Position numbers and translations under genes: made by a program
The notes under the pieces: generated by a model
What the model was told of the DNA's origin: nothing
Database searches by the model: none
What the model saw: only the letters and a program-made list of their open reading frames with translations
Assembly (NCBI GenBank): GCA_005879585.1
Contig: VBKG01000329.1
Span: 1-38,817 of the forward strand
Source: Deltaproteobacteria bacterium
GTDB lineage: Bacteria; Desulfobacterota; Binatia; DP-6
Length of the DNA stretch: 38,817 nt
Direction of reading: 5' to 3'
Shown here: positions 15,250 to 22,596 of the stretch, one piece after another
Position numbering within the stretch: the first letter of the stretch is position 1
Layout of the letters: every line of letters starts with the position of its first letter

Positions 15250-17559
15250 GTGCGGCTTGCCGGGGAGCGAGGCCGATGTTACGACCTGCCGTCCATCCGA
15301 CGGGACACGCACAGGGCTCGAGCGGTCGGGACGGCGCTGCTCGTCCTCACCGTCACCGCCCCCAGCACGAGCCCGGCCGCGGGCCTCGCCGTGCCGCTGG
15401 CGATCGAGGAGACGGCCGGGGTCGCGCGGCGCTCCTGGCCCGTCACCGCGAGCGTCCCCTTCCCCCGCGGCCGCCTGCGCGGGGCGGACGTCTGGGTCGC
15501 GGCGCCGGCGGGCGACGCGACGCTCGCCCAGGCGCGCGCGCTCGAGCGCTGGCCCGACGGCTCGACGCGCTGGCTCCTCGTCGACTTCCTGGCCGACGTC
15601 GGGTCCCACCGGCAGGTCACCTACATGCTGCACGACGGGACGGCGCCACACACGCCCGGTGGCGGGATTCGCGACAGGGACACGGCGGCGGGCCGCGTGC
15701 TCGACACGGGCGCGCTCCGCGTGACGGTCCCGGTGAGCGGCCCGACGCTCGCCGAGCTCGCGCATGACGATGGCGCCGTCCAGCCGATCGCCGCGCCGAC
15801 GCTACTCCTCGACGGTGCGCCACCTGCGACGCCGGCCATCGTGCGCGTGGCGGTCGAGACCGTCGGCCCGGTCCGCACCGAGCTCCTCGTCACGGGCCGG
15901 TATCCGCAGGGCATCGACTACGAGCTCAGGCTCGCGGTGTTCGCGGGCGAGCCGTGGGTCCGTCTGCAGCTCACGATCACCGACATGGCCGACGCGGAGT
16001 TCGCGCCGGTGCGATCGCTGGCACTCGCGGCGCTCGGTCCATTCGCCCGCGCGTCGCTCGGGATCGACGGCAACGCCCGCACCGTCCAGATCCGCGGCAA
16101 CGACCGGCACGAGCTCCGCCACGCCGACGCCGAGCCCGCCGAGCTCGACGGCGAGCGAGCCGGCCGGCATGGCGATGGGTGGGTGCGAGCGGTCGGCGAC
16201 GAATCGATCCTGACGATCGTCGCGCGCTACTTCTGGGAGGAGTATCCGAAGGCGATCGAGGTCGCCGCCGATCGCGTCCGCCTCGACCTGTTCGCAGGCC
16301 GTGACGCCCCCGTCCTCCTCGGCTCGGGCGCGGCGAAAACGCACGAGCTCTGGGTCGCCGCCGAGCCGCTCGACCGGGCGACGCCTCCGGCCACGCTCGC
16401 TGCCGCGCTCCAGGCGCCGCTGACGGCGCTCCCGCCCGCCGGCTGGATCGTCACGAGCCGCGCGCTACCCCAGGCGCTCAGCCCCGCGGCGCCGGGCGCA
16501 AGCGATTTCCTCGCGCACCTCGCCACGGCGGTCGCCCGATACGAGGCCAACGCCCGGACCGAGCGCTGGGACGACGGTCCGCCGGTGCCGTGCACGGCGC
16601 GCACGACGGAGAACCCGCGCCTTGGCTTCTATGGCGCGCTCAACTGGGGCGACTGGAATTTCCCCGGCTACCGCGACCGCGCCGACGGCTGCGATGCCTG
16701 GGGCAACCTCGAGTACGACCTGTCCCAGGTCCTCGGCCTGGGCTGGGCTGCCACCGGCAGCCGGCTCTTCTGGGAGGCGCTCGTGCCCGCCGCCCGGCAC
16801 TACCGCGACGTCGACGTCGCCCACCACGCGCCCCACCATCCCGAGTGGGTGGGCTTCAACCACCCGCACACCGCGCTGCACTTCACGTTCGGCAAGCCCG
16901 CGAACGTGGACCTCGGCCACACCTGGACCGAGGGGCTCCTCACCTACTACCGGCTGACCGGAGAGACGCGGGCGCTCGAGGCGGCGCGCGGCATCGCCGA
17001 TGCGCTCCGGCCGCACGCCGCGCGCGCGGACAACCCCCGCAAGCTCGGCTGGCCCATGATTGCGCTCGTCGCCGTGTACGACGCGACGGGCGAGCGTCGC
17101 TATCTCGAGGCAGCGCGCACGTACGCCGACGCGGCCCTTCGCAAGTATCGGCCGTCGCCGGCGGCGGCGGATTGGAAGATGGGCATCCTCGCCGATGGGC
17201 TCGCCGCGGTCCACGCCGCCACGGGCGACGACGACATCCGGCGCTGGCTCGTGACCTACGCGGACACGCTGCTCGCGAGTCCCGGCCGATGGCCTGACGC
17301 GCGCTATGCACTGCCTCTCGGCTACCTCGCCGCGGCGACCGGCGTCGCGCGCTACGAGGCCGCCGCGCTGGCGGTCGCGCGCGGTCTCAAGATCGGCGTC
17401 CGGGGGAAGCAGCTCGCGATCGCCGGCCGCACCGGCTTCCGCCTGCTCGCGCCGCTCGCCGCTACACGCGGCCTCGCCGCTCCTCCTCGGGCGTCGGCAT
17501 TCGCACCGCCACCACCGTCACGGTCGCATGCAGCTCCTGGCCGGCGCCGGGCGCGTTGA
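15250..17559 (+). CDS. Secreted exo-rhamnogalacturonan lyase-like protein (PcRGLX/YetA family)
   Basis: A 769-aa protein with an N-terminal hydrophobic segment (VGTALLVLTVTAPSTSPAAG) acting as a likely signal peptide. It is followed by the RIFT-barrel-like region with VPFPRGRLRGADVWV and RWPDGSTRWLLVDFLADV, characteristic of the PcRGLX/YetA family. The C-terminal half (about 455-740) looks like an alpha/alpha toroid rich in His and Trp: FYGALNWGDWNFPGY, HHPEWVGFNHPHTALHF and DLGHTWTEGLLTYYRLTGE. The family cleaves rhamnogalacturonan-type uronate polymers. Here it may trim an extracellular polysaccharide, perhaps the one made nearby. GTG at 15250 is the only reasonable start. The last 33 codons lie over the end of the convergent FKBP gene. 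Confidence 0.85.
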   Translation: MRLAGERGRCYDLPSIRRDTHRARAVGTALLVLTVTAPSTSPAAGLAVPLAIEETAGVARRSWPVTASVPFPRGRLRGADVWVAAPAGDATLAQARALERWPDGSTRWLLVDFLADVGSHRQVTYMLHDGTAPHTPGGGIRDRDTAAGRVLDTGALRVTVPVSGPTLAELAHDDGAVQPIAAPTLLLDGAPPATPAIVRVAVETVGPVRTELLVTGRYPQGIDYELRLAVFAGEPWVRLQLTITDMADAEFAPVRSLALAALGPFARASLGIDGNARTVQIRGNDRHELRHADAEPAELDGERAGRHGDGWVRAVGDESILTIVARYFWEEYPKAIEVAADRVRLDLFAGRDAPVLLGSGAAKTHELWVAAEPLDRATPPATLAAALQAPLTALPPAGWIVTSRALPQALSPAAPGASDFLAHLATAVARYEANARTERWDDGPPVPCTARTTENPRLGFYGALNWGDWNFPGYRDRADGCDAWGNLEYDLSQVLGLGWAATGSRLFWEALVPAARHYRDVDVAHHAPHHPEWVGFNHPHTALHFTFGKPANVDLGHTWTEGLLTYYRLTGETRALEAARGIADALRPHAARADNPRKLGWPMIALVAVYDATGERRYLEAARTYADAALRKYRPSPAAADWKMGILADGLAAVHAATGDDDIRRWLVTYADTLLASPGRWPDARYALPLGYLAAATGVARYEAAALAVARGLKIGVRGKQLAIAGRTGFRLLAPLAATRGLAAPPRASAFAPPPPSRSHAAPGRRRAR

Positions 17560-17923
17560 AGTCGGCCTCGACGGTCTCGGGGCCGAGCGCACGCACCCGG
17601 AAGCGAAGCGCCCGGCCCTCGTCGGTCCTGAGCACGTACTGCCGTCCGACCTCGAGTTCGAGGTCGGGAGGCAGTCGATCGCGCGGCATGGTGCGCACGA
17701 GCCCCGGCAGCGGCTCGCCCCAGGCCTCGTCCGCCGGGATGCGAAGCTCGCGCGTCTCACCGGCGCGCATCCCCGCGAGGCGCGTCTCGAGCGGCGCGAA
17801 GAGCTGTCCCGCGCCGTAGAGGATCGACAGCGGGCCGCATCCGCCCGTCGAGTCGATCGTGTCGCCGGTCGCCAGGCGGACGGTATACTCGAGGGTGACC
17901 ACCCGCCCCGGCGCCACCTCCAT
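17462..17923 (-). CDS. FKBP-type peptidyl-prolyl isomerase (SlyD-like)
   Basis: A 153-aa peptidyl-prolyl cis-trans isomerase. The FKBP core begins VVTLEYTVRLATGDTIDSTGG and continues with GAGQLFAPLETRLAGMRAGETRELRIPADEAWGEP. It is followed by an inserted domain of about 55 residues and the closing strand LHATVTVVAVR, which is the SlyD arrangement. There is no signal peptide, so it acts in the cytoplasm. The His-rich metal-binding tail of E. coli SlyD is missing. The ATG overlaps the kinase stop by one base (TGATG), so it is the last gene of the acid-sugar operon. Why an isomerase sits in this operon is unclear. Confidence 0.9.
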   Translation of the reverse strand: MEVAPGRVVTLEYTVRLATGDTIDSTGGCGPLSILYGAGQLFAPLETRLAGMRAGETRELRIPADEAWGEPLPGLVRTMPRDRLPPDLELEVGRQYVLRTDEGRALRFRVRALGPETVEADFNAPGAGQELHATVTVVAVRMPTPEEERRGRV

Positions 17924-19143
17924 CAGCGCGCCCCCCGCCCGAGCTGCCGGACGATGGCGCCGAGCAGATCCGGCGCGCCGGCGGACCCGCCCTTCGTCAC
18001 CAGCGGCAGCCCCGCGTACGGGCCGCTCAGGAGGCGCGTCCGCACGACGAGGGGACAGAGGCGCGACTCGACGGCGAGCGTCGGGTGCCCGAGGCCGTCG
18101 AGCACGTGATAGGCGGTCTCGCCGCCGACCAGCGCGAGCCCGGCCGGGCGCGTGCGCGCCAGCGCGGCGAGCGCGGCCGCCCGGAGCGCCGCCAGCACGG
18201 CGGGGCTGCCGTCCGGTATCGGCGCCGCCGGCGCCACCAGCGCGACCGGCCGACCACTCTCGAGGAGCTTCCCCGCGGCCAGCCCCGCGGCCTCCGCGAC
18301 ACCGGGACCGTCGACGAAGAGCGCCTCGAGCGTCTGCCGCGCCGCCGCGCTCTCGACCTGCGCCCGGGTGGCGGGGTGGGCGCTTCCGGCGACGACGAGC
18401 ACGCCGCTGCCCGTTGCCGCGGTCGGACCCCCGCGCGGCCGCCCCCCGTGCTCCGTGCCGAGCACGCGGCGAAGCGCGCGCGCGAGACCGGTCGAGCCGA
18501 CGAGAAGCAACGGGCGCGGCCGCGACAGCAGCCGGCGCACCGCGCGCTCGAGGTCGGCGTCCGTCTCGGCGTCGCACACGAAGACGGTGGCACCGCCGGC
18601 GCGCGCGGCGTCGACGGCGCCGTCGAAGTCGTCACGCCCGCGAACCGCGCCGAGGCCGATCACCGCCGCGTGGCGGCGGCTCGTCGCCCCGACCGCCGCC
18701 GGGACGCTCGCGTCGCGGATCGGGTTCTGCGGGTCGCGCGCGAACGCCGTGCGATGGACGGGCACGCCGCCGATCAGCTGGCAGCCCTGCTCGGTGGTCC
18801 GGCCGACCTCGGGAATGGCGGGCAGGACGAACGCGTCGGTGACGCCGAGGACGTCCATGGCCGCGTCGATCTCAGCGCCGATCGGGCCACGCAGGCCCGT
18901 GTCGATCTTCTTGAGGACGATGCCCGACCAGCCCGACCGGAGGTCCGCGAGCGCCGCGCCGACCCGCCTCGCCGCCTCCGCCGGCGGCAACGTCCGGCTC
19001 TGCGTGTTGCGGACGTTCAGCACGCCGGGTGCCGCGGCGCCCGCCGCCGGATGAACCACGACGCCGGCCGGCCAGGGCAGCATCTCGGCGGCGACGTCGC
19101 AGGCGCCGGTCAGATCGTCGGCGATGATACGCAGGGCGTGCAT
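17923..19143 (-). CDS. Four-carbon acid-sugar kinase (DUF1537 family)
   Basis: A 406-aa kinase of the DUF1537 family, which phosphorylates C4 acid sugars such as threonate, erythronate or 3-oxo-tetronate. The N-terminal acid-sugar domain begins ALRIIADDLTGACDVAAEM and contains VLKKIDTGLRGPIGAEI (about 77-93). The C-terminal nucleotide-binding domain contains LALVGGETAYHVLDGLG and VTKGGSAGAPDLL. Length and order are normal. It starts 41 bases after the aldolase-cyclase fusion and overlaps the isomerase by one base. The neighbouring PdxA-like dehydrogenase suggests a D-threonate type route (kinase, then 4-phosphate dehydrogenase with decarboxylation to DHAP); the aldolase suggests the 3-oxo-tetronate variant. 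The exact substrate is undecided. Confidence 0.92.
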   Translation of the reverse strand: MHALRIIADDLTGACDVAAEMLPWPAGVVVHPAAGAAAPGVLNVRNTQSRTLPPAEAARRVGAALADLRSGWSGIVLKKIDTGLRGPIGAEIDAAMDVLGVTDAFVLPAIPEVGRTTEQGCQLIGGVPVHRTAFARDPQNPIRDASVPAAVGATSRRHAAVIGLGAVRGRDDFDGAVDAARAGGATVFVCDAETDADLERAVRRLLSRPRPLLLVGSTGLARALRRVLGTEHGGRPRGGPTAATGSGVLVVAGSAHPATRAQVESAAARQTLEALFVDGPGVAEAAGLAAGKLLESGRPVALVAPAAPIPDGSPAVLAALRAAALAALARTRPAGLALVGGETAYHVLDGLGHPTLAVESRLCPLVVRTRLLSGPYAGLPLVTKGGSAGAPDLLGAIVRQLGRGAR

Positions 19144-19184
19144 GATCGAGCGAGGTCGGGGTGGGCGAGCTGCGACCGTGGAAC

Positions 19185-20432
19185 TCAGGAGAGCAGGATG
19201 GCGCGCGCCGGGGCGCCGTCGAGATCCGGGAAGCTGAGCGGCAGGCAGACGAGGGTATAGCGGCCCGGCGACGCTTGCCGCAGGTCGAGGCCTTCGATCA
19301 CGAAGACGCCGGCCCCGAGCAGGGTGCGGTGCACCGGGAAATCCGCGCTGCCGAAGCGTTCGATCGAGAGGTAGTCCATGCCGACGGCGCGTACCCCGCG
19401 CGCGACGAGCAGGCGCGCGGCGTCCTCGGTGAGATAGACGAAGTCGCGCTGGAATTCCGCGGCCTCCCAGCGCTGCGAGTTGTCCGTCCGGCAGAGGAGG
19501 ATGTCGCCCGGCCGGAGGTCGACGTCGGCCAGCGCCGCGGCGTCGATCGTGGGCCGCCCCCGAAGGTCGGCCACGAGCGCCTCGCCGACCATCCGGTCGA
19601 GCGGCACGTCGCCGAGACGTGGTCCGTCGGCGAGAAAGTGGTAGGGCGCGTCCACATGCGTGCCCGTGTGCGATCCCATGGTGAGGAGCGAGAGATTGCA
19701 GACGTCGCCGGCCTGGATGCGGCGGACCGCGTCGACGCGGGGCACGGGGTCGCCGGGATACACGTGCATGCCTGCGACGTTCGGCACCGAGATGTCGAGC
19801 ACGCGGCGCCGCCCCGGGAGCGCCGCATGGGCGATCGCGATCTTCGCCGTGTACTCGGCGAGGTCCGCGATGTCGCACGCCTGCTGCACGGAGCCGCCCC
19901 ACGCGAGGATGCCGTGGCGTGCGAGGAGGAGCACCTGGGTGTCCGCGGGCGCGGTCTCGAGCGCCGTGACCACCCCATCAGACAGCGCGCGCGATCCCGA
20001 CGTCGCCGGCGGAACGACGGGCGTCAGGTGCAGCCGCTCCTCGGACGTGACGGTCATGAGCGGGATCGGCTCGCCGCGGATACCGAACGCGATCGCGTGC
20101 GGCGGATGCAGATGCGCGACGGCGCGCGTCGCCGGCCGGGCCGCGTAGACCGCCGTGTGCATCAGCATTTCCTTGGACGGCACGTAGCGGTCGGGGCCGG
20201 CGACCTTCCGCCCGGCGAGATCGATGGTCACGAGGTCCGACGGCTCCGTGTCGCGGAGCGCCACACCGCTCGGCGTGATGAGAAAGAGATCGGCTGCCCC
20301 GAGGCGGGCCGAGAGATTGCCCCCAGCCGCGGAGACGAGGCCGCGATCCCAGGTCACCCGGCAGAAGCGCGCGATCTCCTCGCGCAGCCGTGCTTCGGCC
20401 GCGTCGATCATCGGTGCACCGGCGGTTGCCAT
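19185..20432 (-). CDS. Fused class II aldolase/adducin and cyclase-family hydrolase
   Basis: A 415-aa protein in one uninterrupted frame with two catalytic domains. Residues 1 to about 207 are a class II aldolase/adducin domain of the OtnC/fuculose-aldolase type. It has GGNLSARL, the catalytic Glu88 in PSKEMLMH, the metal ligands in VAHLHPPH (107 and 109) and His173 in ARHGILAWG. Residues about 211-415 are a cyclase (kynurenine-formamidase fold) domain, with DISVPNVAG and the metal motif HTGTHVDAPYH (255-265). Both sites look complete. These are normally separate proteins. The aldolase may decarboxylate a 3-oxo-tetronate 4-phosphate and the cyclase may open a lactone, which would make a channelled pair; this is inference. 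ATG overlaps the pdxA stop by one base. Confidence 0.88.
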   Translation of the reverse strand: MATAGAPMIDAAEARLREEIARFCRVTWDRGLVSAAGGNLSARLGAADLFLITPSGVALRDTEPSDLVTIDLAGRKVAGPDRYVPSKEMLMHTAVYAARPATRAVAHLHPPHAIAFGIRGEPIPLMTVTSEERLHLTPVVPPATSGSRALSDGVVTALETAPADTQVLLLARHGILAWGGSVQQACDIADLAEYTAKIAIAHAALPGRRRVLDISVPNVAGMHVYPGDPVPRVDAVRRIQAGDVCNLSLLTMGSHTGTHVDAPYHFLADGPRLGDVPLDRMVGEALVADLRGRPTIDAAALADVDLRPGDILLCRTDNSQRWEAAEFQRDFVYLTEDAARLLVARGVRAVGMDYLSIERFGSADFPVHRTLLGAGVFVIEGLDLRQASPGRYTLVCLPLSFPDLDGAPARAILLS

Positions 20433-21478
20433 CAGGCCGCCCTTCCGTAGGCCGCCGCGAGACCCCGCTCCGGCGAGCCCCGCTTGCCGCGCGCCACGTC
20501 GGCGGCGACGCGGATCGCTTCAAGCAGATTGCGGTGATCGGCGATGTTCTTCCCCGCGATGTCGAAGGCCGTGCCATGGCCGGTCGAGGTACGGATGAGC
20601 GGCAGGCCGATGAGGAGCGTCACCACGCGGCCGAACCCGACGAGCTTGACGGCCATCAACCCCTGGTCGTGGTAGAGGGCGAGCGTCAGGTCGTAGGCGC
20701 CGTCGCGCGACTTGAGAAAGACGGTGTCGGCGGGGAACGGCCCCTGGGCGTCGATTCCGCGCTCGCGCGCCGCGGCGACCGCCGGCACGATCTCGTCCTG
20801 CTCCTCGCGGCCGAAAGCGCCGCTCTCGCTGGCGTGCGGGTTGAGACCCGCGACGGCGAGGCGCGGCCGCGCGATGCCCATGTCGCGCAGTGCCGCGTCG
20901 GCCAGCACCAGGCGGTCGAGCACCCGGTCCTTCCGCACGTAGTCGCAGACCGCGCGGAGCGCCATGTGGTTGGTGAAGAGCATGAGGCGCATGCGGTCGA
21001 CGACCATCACCATCGCCGGCCGCGACCCGGTGAGCTCGCCCAGGATCTCCGTCTGTCCCTCGTACGGGTGGCCGGCGGCGTGCATCGCCTCCTTGTTGAG
21101 CGGCGCGGACACCATGGCGTCGATCTCGCCGGCGACGGCCAGCCGTCCCGCCTCGCGCGTGTAGTGGACCGCCGCGTCACCCCGCGCGGCCAGCACTTCG
21201 CCCCAACGGTGCGCGGCGAGGTCGACGTTCGCGTAGTCGATGACGTCGAGCGTGCCGGCCTTTCCCTGGGCGTCCCCCGGCCGCGAGATCGCCCGCATCG
21301 CGAGCCGGACGCCGGTGACCGCCATCGCGCGCTCGAGCACGCGGGCGTCTCCCAGGACCAGCGGAACCGCCCACTCGAAGGAGTGCGGATCGGCCAGCGA
21401 CTTGACGATGATCTCGGGCCCGATGCCGGCCGCGTCCCCCATGGTGATCGCGACCCGCGGACGAGGTTCCATCGGCAT
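20432..21478 (-). CDS. pdxA2: PdxA-family 4-phosphate dehydrogenase (PdxA2-like)
   Basis: A 348-aa NAD-dependent dehydrogenase of the PdxA family. Typical sequence is visible: VAITMGDAAGIGPEIIVK at 9-26, MVSAPLNKEAMHAAG, LALYHDQGLMAVK, and GHGTAFDIAGKNIADHRNLLEAI near the end. PdxA oxidises 4-phosphohydroxy-L-threonine for vitamin B6 synthesis. PdxA2 paralogues oxidise D-threonate 4-phosphate, and partnership with a DUF1537 kinase favours the second role. The motif usually read as GHTE is GQTE here (Gln142), so one expected metal-ligand His is absent. ATG 21478 overlaps the glycosyltransferase stop as TGATG; a second ATG lies two codons in. Confidence 0.9.
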   Translation of the reverse strand: MPMEPRPRVAITMGDAAGIGPEIIVKSLADPHSFEWAVPLVLGDARVLERAMAVTGVRLAMRAISRPGDAQGKAGTLDVIDYANVDLAAHRWGEVLAARGDAAVHYTREAGRLAVAGEIDAMVSAPLNKEAMHAAGHPYEGQTEILGELTGSRPAMVMVVDRMRLMLFTNHMALRAVCDYVRKDRVLDRLVLADAALRDMGIARPRLAVAGLNPHASESGAFGREEQDEIVPAVAAARERGIDAQGPFPADTVFLKSRDGAYDLTLALYHDQGLMAVKLVGFGRVVTLLIGLPLIRTSTGHGTAFDIAGKNIADHRNLLEAIRVAADVARGKRGSPERGLAAAYGRAA

Positions 21479-22596
21479 CACTCCGTGCAGGCGACCGGCA
21501 CGAGCCCCGGCTCGGCGCGCGCGGTCACGTGGTCGTAGATCGCCTCGATGCGGTCGAGGACGGCGTCCCAGGCCTCGCGGCTCTCGACCGCGCGGCGCGC
21601 CGCCCGCCCGAGCCGCTCCCGCTCGCGGCGGTTTCCGAGCAGGGCGACGATCGCATCCGCGAACGCGCCCTCGTCGTCGTCGGGCACGACGCGGCCGGTG
21701 CACCCGTCCTGGAGGCCTTTCGCCGACCCGGCCGACGCGACGATCGCCTTGCCGGCGGCCATGTAGTTCAAGAGCTTCATCGGGAACCCGGAGCGCTCGG
21801 CTCGCGGGCAGACCGCGATGGCGGCTGCCGCGAGTCGCGCGCGCACCTCATCGTACGACCCGGCGCGGATGACCTCCACCCCCCGGGCATCGCCGACGAC
21901 GCGCGCGGCGGCGCGCCCGTCGGCGTGCGTGACGATCAGCAGCCGCGCGGCGGGCACGCGCGCGCGGACGCGGGCAAAGGCGCGCAGGAGAAAGGCGAGG
22001 TTCTGGTAGCCATCGAGGTTGCCGGCATAGCACACGAGCCCGCCGTCACCGCCGGGCACCGGGGCCGGTCCGAGCTCCTCGGGGGCGCCCGTCGGCCCGA
22101 TGCAGGCGAGACCGCGGGCGGTGACGCCGCGCCGGCGGAGCAGCGCGCCGAGCTCGTCGGTCACGGCGATGCAGAAGTCGGCGCGGCGCGGCACCTCGGC
22201 ATCGAGCGCCCGCCCGACGCCCCCGGCGAGCCGCCGCGCGAGTGGACTCGTGAAGTAGAGGGGCAGCTCCTCGGCGAGCGCGCTGTGGCCATGGTACACG
22301 AGCGGCCGCCCCGTCAGCCGGGCGACGACGAGGCCGGCGATCGCGGCCTCGTAGTTGTGGGCGTGGATGACGTCGATCGGGTCCCGGGCGACGACCCGCC
22401 AGAGGCGCGCCGTCAACGCGAGATCGCCGAGGACGCGACCGAGGCGCGGGCCCGGGGCCCCGATGCGGCGGCCGCGGTACGTGACGAGCCGCACGACGTG
22501 CCCGCGCCCGGCGAGGCCGAGCGCGAGCTGACGCACCAGCACCTGCGACCCGCGCGGCGCGCTCGACGGACCCGCCAGCACGAGCGCGACCCGCAT
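21478..22596 (-). CDS. GT4-family glycosyltransferase
   Basis: A 372-aa GT-B glycosyltransferase. It begins MRVALVLAGPSSAPRGSQVLVRQLALGLAGRGHVVRLVTY-like, the usual GT4 N-terminal strand and Gly-rich loop, followed by VIHAHNYEAAIAG. The C-terminal domain has VCYAGNLDGYQNLAFLLRAFARV and MKLLNYMAAGKAIVASAGSAKGL. In that last stretch the usual second Glu of the GT4 ExxxxxxxE motif is replaced by a less typical sequence (FPMKLLNYMAAGK). It is sandwiched with one-base overlaps between an AlkP-type enzyme and pdxA2, so the operon mixes sugar transfer with acid-sugar metabolism. Donor and acceptor are unknown. Confidence 0.88.
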   Translation of the reverse strand: MRVALVLAGPSSAPRGSQVLVRQLALGLAGRGHVVRLVTYRGRRIGAPGPRLGRVLGDLALTARLWRVVARDPIDVIHAHNYEAAIAGLVVARLTGRPLVYHGHSALAEELPLYFTSPLARRLAGGVGRALDAEVPRRADFCIAVTDELGALLRRRGVTARGLACIGPTGAPEELGPAPVPGGDGGLVCYAGNLDGYQNLAFLLRAFARVRARVPAARLLIVTHADGRAAARVVGDARGVEVIRAGSYDEVRARLAAAAIAVCPRAERSGFPMKLLNYMAAGKAIVASAGSAKGLQDGCTGRVVPDDDEGAFADAIVALLGNRRERERLGRAARRAVESREAWDAVLDRIEAIYDHVTARAEPGLVPVACTE

